A stretch of DNA of 49,354 nt from assembly GCA_023662875.1 (NCBI GenBank), contig JAMPIG010000015.1:1-49354 (forward strand), in the 5' to 3' direction. How positions within the stretch are numbered: the first letter of the stretch is position 1; every line of letters starts with the position of its first letter. Below the pieces are notes generated by a model. That model saw only the letters and a program-made list of their open reading frames with translations. It ran no database searches and had not been told where the DNA came from. The translations under genes and the position numbers were made by a program. Below are positions 24,573-32,946 of this stretch, piece after piece. This DNA is from Roseburia sp. GTDB lineage: Bacteria > Bacillota > Clostridia > Lachnospirales > Lachnospiraceae.

Positions 24573-25928
24573 ATGAACTTTACCTATCCCCAGGAGCCGC
24601 CGCGCCCCGCTCCCAAGCCACAGCGTCCGCTTTTCGGTTCGAAGGCAGCCCCTCTGCCGCCCCACAGCGTCTGGATGATCCACGATCCGGCGATCTACCG
24701 CGATCCGGTCAGCAATGACTATCTTTTATATTGCACCGGCGGCCGGGCTTTTCGCTCCTCCGACCTGATCCGCTGGACATCCCTGGGGCGGGTAGTCGAA
24801 GATCCCCCTGCCTGCGCCCGGGAATGGACCCGCAGCAAGGCGATCTGGGCTCCGGATATCATTAAGGTCGACAACGAATACCGTCTCTATTGTTCCAATT
24901 CCTCCTTCGGCGTCCGACAGTCCTGTATTTTCCTCGCCGTATCGGATCGGGCGGAGGGGCCTTTTCAGCCAAAGGGAATTGTACTTCGCTCCTCCGACCG
25001 GCTCTACGTCAACGCAATCGACGCCAATATCGCGGAAGATGTCCGCACCGGGAAGCAGTATATGGCGTATGGCTCCTTCTGGGGCGGCTGCCACATAATC
25101 GAGCTGGATCGGAAGACAGGATACGCAAAGAACGGGCCTGACGACATGGGCTTCTGCCTCGCCCGCCGTCCCGATTGGGCGGACACCGCGATCGAAGGCC
25201 CCTATATTATTTATCATCCGGATATGGATTATTATTATTTGTTCGTCTCCTACGCATCCTTAAAAAGCGATTACAATATCCGGGTGGGAAGGAGCCGGGA
25301 TATTACAGGCCCCTACCTGGATCACAACGGCCGGGATCTGCGGGATCTGTCGGATGAAGACGCGACTCTGGGCTATATGCTTGCCTGCGGGTATAAATTT
25401 GACGACGACCCGAACGGTTATATGGGCCCGGGACATAATTCCGTCCTGCGGGATAAGGACGGGGAATGGTATCTGGTTTCCCACATCCGCCCCCACAACC
25501 TCCGGCAGGAAGAGCCCTCCTTCCTTCAAATCCGCAAAATGCTCTGGACGGAGGACGGATGGCCCCTGGTCTCCCCGGAGCCTTACGCGGGAGAAAGACT
25601 GCAGCCGGTCGCTCCGCAGCTGCTCTCGGGCAGCTATGAGCGGATAAAGCTGACCCCTCAGGTTCCTCAGGGGACACTGACCTCTGTCAAAATGACCCTG
25701 CGGCCGGACGGAACCGGGCTTCTGGCGGATTCCGTCCGGATCCGCTGGGAGACGACGGGCTTCTGCTCCCTCAAGATAAGGTACGCTAATACCACAGAAG
25801 AATTCCAGGCTCTGGCAGCCTGGGACTGGGAAGCCTGGCGTCCCACCCTGGTTCTGACCGGATGCGACCAAAAGCACATCTGTATCTGGGGGAAGAAATT
25901 CGATCCTCCCGCCGCTCCGCCGGTATAA
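24573..25928 (+). CDS. Glycoside hydrolase family 43, probable endo-1,5-alpha-L-arabinanase
   Basis: A 451-residue five-bladed beta-propeller hydrolase expected to cut arabinan chains. The family triad can be placed: the base Asp in IHDPAIYRDP, the pKa-tuning Asp in NAIDANIAED and the acid Glu in AIEGPYIIYHP. GSFWGGCHIIELD and GPGHNSV support the arabinanase subgroup over xylosidases. A C-terminal beta-rich domain (about 350-451) follows. The start is at 24573 with AGGAGG 9 nt upstream. No signal peptide is seen, so it probably acts on imported oligosaccharides. It stands alone, without a transporter or regulator nearby. Confidence 0.88.
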   Translation: MNFTYPQEPPRPAPKPQRPLFGSKAAPLPPHSVWMIHDPAIYRDPVSNDYLLYCTGGRAFRSSDLIRWTSLGRVVEDPPACAREWTRSKAIWAPDIIKVDNEYRLYCSNSSFGVRQSCIFLAVSDRAEGPFQPKGIVLRSSDRLYVNAIDANIAEDVRTGKQYMAYGSFWGGCHIIELDRKTGYAKNGPDDMGFCLARRPDWADTAIEGPYIIYHPDMDYYYLFVSYASLKSDYNIRVGRSRDITGPYLDHNGRDLRDLSDEDATLGYMLACGYKFDDDPNGYMGPGHNSVLRDKDGEWYLVSHIRPHNLRQEEPSFLQIRKMLWTEDGWPLVSPEPYAGERLQPVAPQLLSGSYERIKLTPQVPQGTLTSVKMTLRPDGTGLLADSVRIRWETTGFCSLKIRYANTTEEFQALAAWDWEAWRPTLVLTGCDQKHICIWGKKFDPPAAPPV

Positions 25929-25944
25929 CCGGCGGAGCCTTAAC

Positions 25945-26131
25945 CTGTCTCCGTCGCAAACCTGTCTGCGCGGCAAAACTGTCTTCGCCGTAAATTTGTC
26001 TCCGCTGTAAATTTGTCTCCGCTGTAAATTTGTCTCCGCTGTAAATTCGTCTCCGCTGTAAATTCGTCTCCGCTGTAAAACTGTCTCCGCCGTAAATCTA
26101 CCTCCCTCGTAAACCTGTCCTTGTCCCGCCT
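25945..26131. repeat. Minisatellite: about 11 copies of a 17-bp unit
   Basis: The unit, consensus CTGTCTCCGCTGTAAAT, begins at 25945, 25962, 25979, 25996, 26013, 26030, 26047, 26064, 26081, 26098 and 26115. Central copies are nearly identical and the outer ones are degenerate. It is non-coding (17 is not a multiple of 3) and starts 17 bp after the GH43 stop. There are no unique spacers, so it is not a CRISPR array. Confidence 0.9.
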
Positions 26132-26259
26132 CTCCGGAAAGAAGTGAAAAATTAGAAAAACGTTTTTTTAAAATCTCTTTTCTTTTTCTCCATTATGCTT
26201 TACAATGACAGGGTAACCTTTTACCAATCTATAAATTCACAGCTTGGGAGGCGTTATCC

Positions 26260-27372
26260 GTGAGAAGAAGGAATCTGCTGTCTCTTTTCCTATGCTGCTG
26301 CATAATCCTTGGAGGATGCGCGGCGGAACAGGAAAATACCAATATCCCCCTGTTGAGAAGCTGGGAGGAAGGTATTTCCTATACCATGGCGGAAGTAGTT
26401 TACGACGATATTTCCGTGACCGGAACCATACTCTGTACCTATCGCCAGGCGGCTTCCTACAACCTTACCTTCGATCTGGACGGGCGAAGAATCGATTCCG
26501 TCCATGTAAAAAAGGGCGAAATCGTACAAAAAGGCCAGCTTCTGGCCTCTCTGGAAAGCCGGGACGCGGAAACTTATGTATCGGCGCTGGAGCATACCCT
26601 GCAGGCAGATCAGCTGAGACTTGACCAGACCGTCGCCCTTCGGGACTTTGATCTGGAAAGCGCCGAAACGCTTTACTATTATACTTATATGACGGCGGCC
26701 GACAAAAAGGCTCTTCAGGAGCAGCGGGAATCCATCTCCTCTCAATACAAAAACAGGATTCAGGATTTGGAGGATGCGATAGCCCTGGATACCGCCCGCC
26801 TTGCCCAGGCAAGGGAGCAGCTGGAAAAGGGCCGCATCTACGCGCCCGTCACCGGTGAAATCACCTATGCTCTCAGACCGACCGGGCCAATCTACAGCAA
26901 TACAAAAGAAACCGTCGTCACACTCTGCGACATCTCTACCTGCTACTTTGAATCGACGGACTTCCGCTATCGGGATTACCTGCTGGAGGGCGAGACCTAT
27001 CAGGTGGAATATGTCAAGCAGGGCGGCTCGGAATTTTATGAGGTAATCCCCGTAAATATGGAGCTCTGGGACGAAACAGGGTGCCTGCAGTTTGCGCTGG
27101 CGAGCGACTCTGTCTTTCCCGAGCTGGCTACGGTGGGAAGACTGACCGTCTCTCTGGGCGAACGGCGGAACGTGCTCTCCGTCCCCCTGCAGGCTCTCCA
27201 CAGTACAGAGGACGGCTGCTTCGTATATGTTCTGGAGGACGGCGTCCGCCAAATCCGGGAAGTAACCGTAGGTCTTTCGGGAAGGGATAAGGCCGAAATT
27301 TTAAGCGGCTTACAGGAACACGATCAGGTGATTCTCAGCCAGAAGGCAGGTGATGAAGATGAGACGGACTAA
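26260..27372 (+). CDS. HlyD/RND-type efflux adaptor lipoprotein 1
   Basis: A 370-residue membrane-fusion protein. It starts with GTG at 26260 (GGGAGG 7 nt upstream), has a lipoprotein signal ending LGGC (Cys20), a biotinyl-lipoyl-like half (DSVHVKKGEIVQKGQLLASL), a helical hairpin (about 100-190), a second lipoyl half (GRIYAPVTGEITYAL), and a beta-barrel and C-terminal domain ending GLQEHDQVIL. It probably links the FtsX permease to export of a substrate across the envelope. First of three consecutive adaptor genes, and it overlaps the next gene's start. Confidence 0.85.
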   Translation: MRRRNLLSLFLCCCIILGGCAAEQENTNIPLLRSWEEGISYTMAEVVYDDISVTGTILCTYRQAASYNLTFDLDGRRIDSVHVKKGEIVQKGQLLASLESRDAETYVSALEHTLQADQLRLDQTVALRDFDLESAETLYYYTYMTAADKKALQEQRESISSQYKNRIQDLEDAIALDTARLAQAREQLEKGRIYAPVTGEITYALRPTGPIYSNTKETVVTLCDISTCYFESTDFRYRDYLLEGETYQVEYVKQGGSEFYEVIPVNMELWDETGCLQFALASDSVFPELATVGRLTVSLGERRNVLSVPLQALHSTEDGCFVYVLEDGVRQIREVTVGLSGRDKAEILSGLQEHDQVILSQKAGDEDETD

Positions 27373-28624
27373 CGTTTTATCCGGCGCTATCTGGGGACGC
27401 ACTCCCGATATGGGTTCACATGCGGTATCCACGCCATCCACCGCATCAAAGCGACACGCCGCCCCAGAGTTACGCACTGTATCAAAATCACGTACAAGAA
27501 TATGGCTGTGCGCCGCTCTTTGTCTCTGCCTTACCCTGACAGGCTGCGGCGGACAGACGCCGGAGCCTGCGCCGCAGCCTGTCCTGGACGGGGCCTGGAA
27601 CGAGATAAATCAGGAACAGACAGCGGAAGTCTCTTACGGCGCTATCGAAGTCTGCAATATTTACAACGCCTGGGTCGCTCCCCGCGTCCGGCAATTAGGT
27701 TTTGTGACCCAGGGCAAATTCGGGGAATATCAGGTCTCCATCGGCGATACCGTCACAAAGGGACAGGTGCTGGCCACCTTAAATCCCGCCCCCTACCTGG
27801 AAACGATTCAGGCTTTGGAGGAACAGCTGGAAGACCTTACCTACCAGTACGAATACACGGCCTCCCTCAACGAAAAAACCATAGCCGCCTCCCGGATTCA
27901 AATGGAGAAATATTACGCTCAGCTGAACGACAAGGATAGAGAATGGCAGGAGGGAGAATGGAGCGCTGTCTGCAGGGTACTCGGTGAGCTGGATCAGTCG
28001 GTAAAGCGCCTGGAGCTGGTTAATTCCCAGGCGGAAGAAACCTACCGGCTGGAGTATTCCTATCTGGAAGAACAGCTGAAGACCGCCAGAAAAGCCTACC
28101 GTCAAATCACGATAACCGCTCCCTGCGACGGAACCGTTATCGCCCTCTACGACATGACGGACTCGGACTACACCTCCGACTCCATGGATTATGTGGCTAT
28201 CGCCGAAAAGGATATTTACTGCCTCCGCTGCGAATATATTTCCGAGGGCTATCTGAAAAACGCTGCCGTAGTCGGCTTCCGGAACGGAAAGCAATATGAG
28301 CTGAACTACGACCCTTACGATGAGGAGCTCTTGCTGCAGCTCCGGAACAGCGGGGAATCCACATACTCGAATTTTCTGATTGCGGAGCCAGACGAGGATA
28401 TCTCCTACGGGGATATGGCCGTAATCAAGCTGGTCACGTCCGCGAAGGATCACGTCCTGCTGATACCCGAGATCACCATCCGCGCCGACGTTGGCGGGAA
28501 ATATGTCTACCGAAAAACGGAAAACGGACGGGAAAAGGTTTATGTGACAAAGGGAATATCCAATGGAATCGATGCGGAAATTACATCCGGCCTGGAGGAA
28601 GGAGATGTGATATATGTTCCATAA
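27359..28624 (+). CDS. HlyD/RND-type efflux adaptor lipoprotein 2
   Basis: An adaptor of about 421 residues with GQVLATLNPAPYLETIQAL and ITITAPCDGTVIALYD as the two lipoyl halves flanking a coiled-coil hairpin, and a C-terminal GISNGIDAEITSGLEEGDVIYVP-type end (key block EITSGLEEGDVI). The lipobox LTGC lies at about residue 63, after an unusually long, Ser/Thr/Arg-rich N-terminal part of roughly 45 residues, longer than a normal n-region. The start is one of three closely spaced codons (GTG 27350, ATG 27353, ATG 27359); AAGGCAGG favours 27359. It overlaps gene 1 and touches gene 3. Confidence 0.8.
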   Translation: MRRTNVLSGAIWGRTPDMGSHAVSTPSTASKRHAAPELRTVSKSRTRIWLCAALCLCLTLTGCGGQTPEPAPQPVLDGAWNEINQEQTAEVSYGAIEVCNIYNAWVAPRVRQLGFVTQGKFGEYQVSIGDTVTKGQVLATLNPAPYLETIQALEEQLEDLTYQYEYTASLNEKTIAASRIQMEKYYAQLNDKDREWQEGEWSAVCRVLGELDQSVKRLELVNSQAEETYRLEYSYLEEQLKTARKAYRQITITAPCDGTVIALYDMTDSDYTSDSMDYVAIAEKDIYCLRCEYISEGYLKNAAVVGFRNGKQYELNYDPYDEELLLQLRNSGESTYSNFLIAEPDEDISYGDMAVIKLVTSAKDHVLLIPEITIRADVGGKYVYRKTENGREKVYVTKGISNGIDAEITSGLEEGDVIYVP

Positions 28625-29816
28625 AAAAAAGACGCTCTTATTGCTGACCGCGGCGGCGCTGCCTCCGCTGCTCAGCTCCTGCGGTCTCCGCATTTTCAGC
28701 GACGCGGGGGCGGATATCTCTATGGAAAGAAGCATTTCGGATTACCTGGATCTCAATGTCCTGGAAAATACGCCGCTTGAGGAAAGCAGCGTCGATACTT
28801 ACACTGTGACCCGCGGAACCTTTACCGTCCCCGGTCTGGAATCCACCTGTAACCGAGACTATTATACCGCCTGTCCCGTCAGAGCAAGCGTAGAGTACGG
28901 CTCCATGGCTTATGTGAGCACGGAGGTTTCCAATTATGAGACCGTGACGAAAGGCGACATCCTCGCCCTGGTCGAAACCCGGATTGACCCTGTGGATCTT
29001 CTGCAGGCGCAGCTGCAGCTACAGCGGTTGATCGAGCGGTATGCGGAGGAAACCCAAAGCTTTGAGGAGGAATACGAAAAACAAAAGGATGCGCTGAAAC
29101 TGGTCTGGAATCCCTATGAAAATAAAGTCCAGACCATCCAGCTGGAGCGCCGGGTTCTGGAATGGCGAGACACATGCCGCAGCTATGAGAAGCAGATTGC
29201 ACTCAAACAAAAGGAAGTCTCGCAGCTGGAAGCCTGTTCCGAACGCCCTGTCCGCGCCATCACCGCAGACAGGGGCGGGCTGGTGATTCTCCCCTCTTCC
29301 CCGCTCAGAACCGGGGATACCGTCGAAAACGGCAGGCTGATCTGCAGCATCCTGTCGCTGGACGAGCTGATCTTTTCCGCTTCCAACAATCAATACCAGA
29401 CCTACCGTTACGGAATGGATTTCACCTGGACGGTGAACGTCCGCGGCGGAGAACCCCTGGAGATGACCGGAAGCGTCGTCACCGGCACAGAAGGCGACCT
29501 GTACGGAAATCTCCGGGAGGATAAGATTTTTTTCCTGCTGCAGCCCGCGGCCGAAAGCGATCTGTCCGATACAGAGACAAATCTTTCCTCCAATATCAGG
29601 GACGCCAAAATCCACGGCGACCAGGGAACCATGGAAAATGTCCTTCTGGTTCCGGCGCAGGCTGTTACTGTGGAGAACGATATTCCCTACGTCACGATTG
29701 TAAAACAGGACGGCTCCTTCCTGAAAAAGGGCTTTCTGGCGGGAGGCTCCAACGCAAATTATTACTGGGTACTGGACGGCCTGGAAGAAGGTGCCGTGAT
29801 TCTGGCCGAGCCCTGA
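28614..29816 (+). CDS. HlyD/RND-type efflux adaptor lipoprotein 3
   Basis: A 400-residue adaptor starting within the end of gene 2 (ATG 28614, AAGGAG 9 nt upstream). The lipoprotein signal ends LLSSC. It has the lipoyl half VTKGDILALVETRIDP, a long charged helical hairpin (about 125-205), AITADRGGLVILPSS and a C-terminal GLEEGAVILAEP. The three adaptors are related in layout but clearly diverged, and all three are lipoproteins. The permease gene follows after a 184-bp hairpin-rich segment. Confidence 0.82.
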   Translation: MFHKKKTLLLLTAAALPPLLSSCGLRIFSDAGADISMERSISDYLDLNVLENTPLEESSVDTYTVTRGTFTVPGLESTCNRDYYTACPVRASVEYGSMAYVSTEVSNYETVTKGDILALVETRIDPVDLLQAQLQLQRLIERYAEETQSFEEEYEKQKDALKLVWNPYENKVQTIQLERRVLEWRDTCRSYEKQIALKQKEVSQLEACSERPVRAITADRGGLVILPSSPLRTGDTVENGRLICSILSLDELIFSASNNQYQTYRYGMDFTWTVNVRGGEPLEMTGSVVTGTEGDLYGNLREDKIFFLLQPAAESDLSDTETNLSSNIRDAKIHGDQGTMENVLLVPAQAVTVENDIPYVTIVKQDGSFLKKGFLAGGSNANYYWVLDGLEEGAVILAEP

Positions 29817-30000
29817 ACAAGTATGAAAATCAGGGATTTTCATAGCAATAGAATCAAAAGGATGATTCTATTGTCAAGTACCATTAAATTTGAGCCTGCC
29901 GTTGGCAGGTATGGTAACAAGTGTAAGAAATTCTAAGTCTCACAAGTTGCTAAAGCAACCTGGATTAGTCTATTCCGCCGCAGGCGGGCAGGGGGTATCT
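29817..30000 (+). other. Hairpin-rich segment between adaptor 3 and the permease (candidate structured RNA)
   Basis: Five perfect stem-loops follow each other: 29823-29843 (9 bp), 29846-29873 (11 bp, CAATAGAATCA/TGATTCTATTG), 29895-29909 (CCTGCC/GGCAGG), 29946-29959 (GTTGC/GCAAC) and 29975-29987 (CCGCC/GGCGG). The third is followed 9 nt later by AAGTGTA, exactly as at 44627-44655. The segment could be an mRNA processing or attenuation region, or a small mobile-element scar. An open frame through it joins the permease, but the permease has its own ribosome site. Confidence 0.5.
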
Positions 30001-32799
30001 ATGTTTTCTCTGATGTTTCAAAAGCTTTTCCATAAAAAATGGATGGTCGCCTGTATGCTGTTGGGAAACGTGCTGCTGATCGCCGTGGCGGTAAGCCAGC
30101 CCCTCTACCGGGTCTCCGCCTTTCAGCGGATGCTGACCGACGACTTCGAGGATTATTATGAGACAAGCGGAACCTGGCCCGCCGTCCTTTTTGTGTCCCA
30201 GCATACGATCAAAAATATCTCCAACTCTCCGCTGGGAAAAACGGAAAAGGCGTTCCACGACGCGCTGGACGCTATCGGAATCCCGGTCAGCCGCCAGATT
30301 ACCACCTTCAGCCTCAGCTCCGGCAGGGCTCTTCCGGACGAGATCCGGGACAACAAAAAGGAAAAGAAAATCTACCTTTCCGCCATGTCCGACTTGAGTC
30401 ATCATGTGGAAATCGTTCAGGGACAGTTTCCTGAGGCCGGAAAGGCGGCGGACGGCTGTTATGAAGTGATGCTCAGCGAATCCGCCATGGTAAGGCTGGA
30501 TGTGCTGCTGGGAGATATTTTTACCTACGATCTGTTTACCGATACACAGGGAAACGATATCTCCATCCGTATTACCGGCGTCTTCCGTCCTCTGGATGCC
30601 TCCGACAACTATTGGACCCGCGCCTTTACGGATATGGATAAAAGAGTGTTCCTGGATATGGATACCTTCTGCGGCCTGTTTATAGACGACGGTAAAGATC
30701 TTGGCTACGGTCTGGACGCATACTGGACGGCCTGCTGGGATTACCGACAGATCCCGATTTCAAAGGTCTCCGACTATCTCCATGCCTACCGCGGGGTACA
30801 AAGCTGGAGCAGCCTGGAAAAGAAGGTAAACGCTGAAGCTTTTTGTAATATTCTGACCCAGTACAGCGCCGACGCCAAAAAGGTGGAGCTGACGCTGACG
30901 ATCCTCCAGATCCCGGTGCTCCTGCTGCTTTGCTCTTTCCTGTTTATGATTTCAAGCCAGATGTTGGATATGGAGCGAAACGAAATATCCCTGCTGAAAA
31001 GCCGGGGCGCAAAAAGGAGCCAGATTGTCTCCCTGTATCTGTTCCAGAGCCTGTTTTTATCCCTGCTCGCCCTGCTGCCGGGCGTTCCGCTGGGACTGGC
31101 TCTCTGCAGACTTTTAGGGAAAGCCACGGCTTTCCTGGAGTTTCAAGGGACGCATCCCCTGCCCCTGATCTTTACTGCGGATATCCTCGTTTACATCGCG
31201 GCGGCCATCCTTCTTTCCGTGATCATGACCACCATCCCCGTGATAAAATACAGCGATGTATCCATTGTAAATCTCAAGCAGAGCAAGGCGTTGAAGCATA
31301 AGTCCCTCTGGAAGAAGACTTATCTGGATCTGATCTGCCTGGCCGTCTCCCTTTACGGCTTCTACAGCTACCGCCGGAACACAGAGCTTGTCATGGAGGA
31401 TGTCCTGACGGGAAAAGGGATGGATCCCCTCCTGTATGTCAGCTTTTCCCTGTTTATTTTAGGCTGCAGCCTCTTTGTCTGCCGCCTGCAGCCCCTGCTT
31501 CTGAAGCTGATTTACCGGCTGACCTCCAGACGGCTGAAGCCCGCGGCTTATACCGCTTTCCTCTCCGCCATCCAGACAGGCTCCCGGCAGGAATACATGA
31601 TTGTGTTCATGATGCTGACCGTAGCCATCGGCATTTCCAATACGACCATCGCCAGAACGATCATCGCAAATTCCAACGTCAACCTAAACTATCGGAACGG
31701 CGCGGAGATTGTGCTGACGGAAAAATTCCGAACCAACGCGGATCTGATCAACAGCGGCCTGGCGGACAAGCTCGTCTATACGGAACCGGAATTCTCCAAA
31801 TATCAGACGATAGATGATATCACTGCGGTCACCAGGGTTCAGAAGGAGACGGTTACCTTAAAATCCTCCGGCTCCCCTTCCGTTCAGCTTATGGGAATCC
31901 AGACCGGGAGCTTTGCCAGGGTCGCCGATCTGCGGGACGGTCTTCTCCCCTATGATTATCATACCTACCTCAACGTACTGGCGGGCGACGGGAACGGATT
32001 TCTGGTATCCGAAAACTTTATGACCCGGCTGGGCTACCGGCTGGGAGATTATATTACCCTGGAAAACATCCAAAAAGGCAGCGTCGGCGGCTACATCCGG
32101 GGCTTTTTCCCCTATTGGCCGGGGTATGTTCCCACAGAATATTCCCTGAGCGAATACGGGGAGGCGGAAGCGGCGGAAAACTATCTGGTTGTCGCAAATC
32201 TTTACCATCTCCAGAAATCCGCAGGCGTCCGGCCCTACGAGGTATGGATCGCCACCGACGACGGCGGAAAAAGACTGGCAGAGTGGATGACAGAGCATAC
32301 GGAGGTTCTCCTCACCTCCTTCCGAAATACGACGGAACAGATTGCCGAAAAGGCGGAAACCACACTGTTCCAGGGAACCAGCGGCATCCTCTCCATGAGC
32401 TTTCTGGTGGTTTTGATTCTCTGCTGTACCGGCTACCTGATCTATTGGATCCTTTCGATCCGATCCAGGGAGCTTCTCTTCGGTGTGCTCCGCGCCATGG
32501 GTATGCGAAAAAGGGAAATCATTTGGATGCTGGTAATTGAACAGATTTTTTCCGGCCTGTTCGCCATCGTCTCGGGAGGCCTCATCGGGCTGCTTTCCTC
32601 CCGGATGTTCGTCCCCATGATCCAAAACGCCTACGCCGCCGCGAACCAGGTACTTCCGCTGGAATTAATCAGCGACAGAACAGATCTGCTTCAGCTGTTC
32701 GCCGTCATTGCCGTCGTGATCTGTCTCTGCCTGTCCGTGCTGGCCCGGATCGTTTCCCGCATGAACATCAGCAAGGCTTTAAAGCTCGGGGAGGACTGA
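30001..32799 (+). CDS. FtsX-type ABC transporter permease (MacB-like, two FtsX modules)
   Basis: A 932-residue membrane protein with an N-terminal segment (WMVACMLLGNVLLIAVAVS), an extracytoplasmic domain (about 40-290), an FtsX core of three segments (about 300-450), further membrane spans, a second extracytoplasmic domain (about 550-780) and a final three-segment FtsX core. No ATP-binding domain or ATPase gene is present in the window. With the adaptors it would form an MacAB-like exporter needing an ATPase encoded elsewhere. I use ATG 30001 (AGGGGG upstream); the frame extends 111 bp further 5' without a good site. Confidence 0.85.
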   Translation: MFSLMFQKLFHKKWMVACMLLGNVLLIAVAVSQPLYRVSAFQRMLTDDFEDYYETSGTWPAVLFVSQHTIKNISNSPLGKTEKAFHDALDAIGIPVSRQITTFSLSSGRALPDEIRDNKKEKKIYLSAMSDLSHHVEIVQGQFPEAGKAADGCYEVMLSESAMVRLDVLLGDIFTYDLFTDTQGNDISIRITGVFRPLDASDNYWTRAFTDMDKRVFLDMDTFCGLFIDDGKDLGYGLDAYWTACWDYRQIPISKVSDYLHAYRGVQSWSSLEKKVNAEAFCNILTQYSADAKKVELTLTILQIPVLLLLCSFLFMISSQMLDMERNEISLLKSRGAKRSQIVSLYLFQSLFLSLLALLPGVPLGLALCRLLGKATAFLEFQGTHPLPLIFTADILVYIAAAILLSVIMTTIPVIKYSDVSIVNLKQSKALKHKSLWKKTYLDLICLAVSLYGFYSYRRNTELVMEDVLTGKGMDPLLYVSFSLFILGCSLFVCRLQPLLLKLIYRLTSRRLKPAAYTAFLSAIQTGSRQEYMIVFMMLTVAIGISNTTIARTIIANSNVNLNYRNGAEIVLTEKFRTNADLINSGLADKLVYTEPEFSKYQTIDDITAVTRVQKETVTLKSSGSPSVQLMGIQTGSFARVADLRDGLLPYDYHTYLNVLAGDGNGFLVSENFMTRLGYRLGDYITLENIQKGSVGGYIRGFFPYWPGYVPTEYSLSEYGEAEAAENYLVVANLYHLQKSAGVRPYEVWIATDDGGKRLAEWMTEHTEVLLTSFRNTTEQIAEKAETTLFQGTSGILSMSFLVVLILCCTGYLIYWILSIRSRELLFGVLRAMGMRKREIIWMLVIEQIFSGLFAIVSGGLIGLLSSRMFVPMIQNAYAAANQVLPLELISDRTDLLQLFAVIAVVICLCLSVLARIVSRMNISKALKLGED

Positions 32800-32906
32800 C
32801 GATTCGTAGCGTCAGTCAGCTATTTCTCAAAGCGGACTTCGCAGTCCTTCCTGAAAATATTCCTCCCGCCTCGTTTTGCGTTCTCCCGCAAAGTCAATCT
32901 GAAACA

Positions 32907-32941
32907 TACAGGCAGCAGGCATGTCCTGCCTGCTGCCTGTA
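32907..32941. terminator. 15-bp perfect hairpin between convergent genes
   Basis: TACAGGCAGCAGGCA (32907-32921) pairs exactly with 32927-32941 around a 5-nt loop. It lies between the permease (+) and the lipoprotein (-), 6 bp after the lipoprotein stop. There is no strong T tract, so it may be a transcript-end stabiliser rather than a strict intrinsic terminator. Confidence 0.6.
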
Positions 32942-32946
32942 TAATG

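Noticed and set aside
25945-26131. CRISPR array
   Set aside because: The 17-bp units abut each other directly with no unique spacers and no cas genes nearby.
29890-30000. N-terminal extension of the FtsX permease
   Set aside because: It would translate the hairpin segment; the ATG at 30001 has its own site and begins typical permease sequence.
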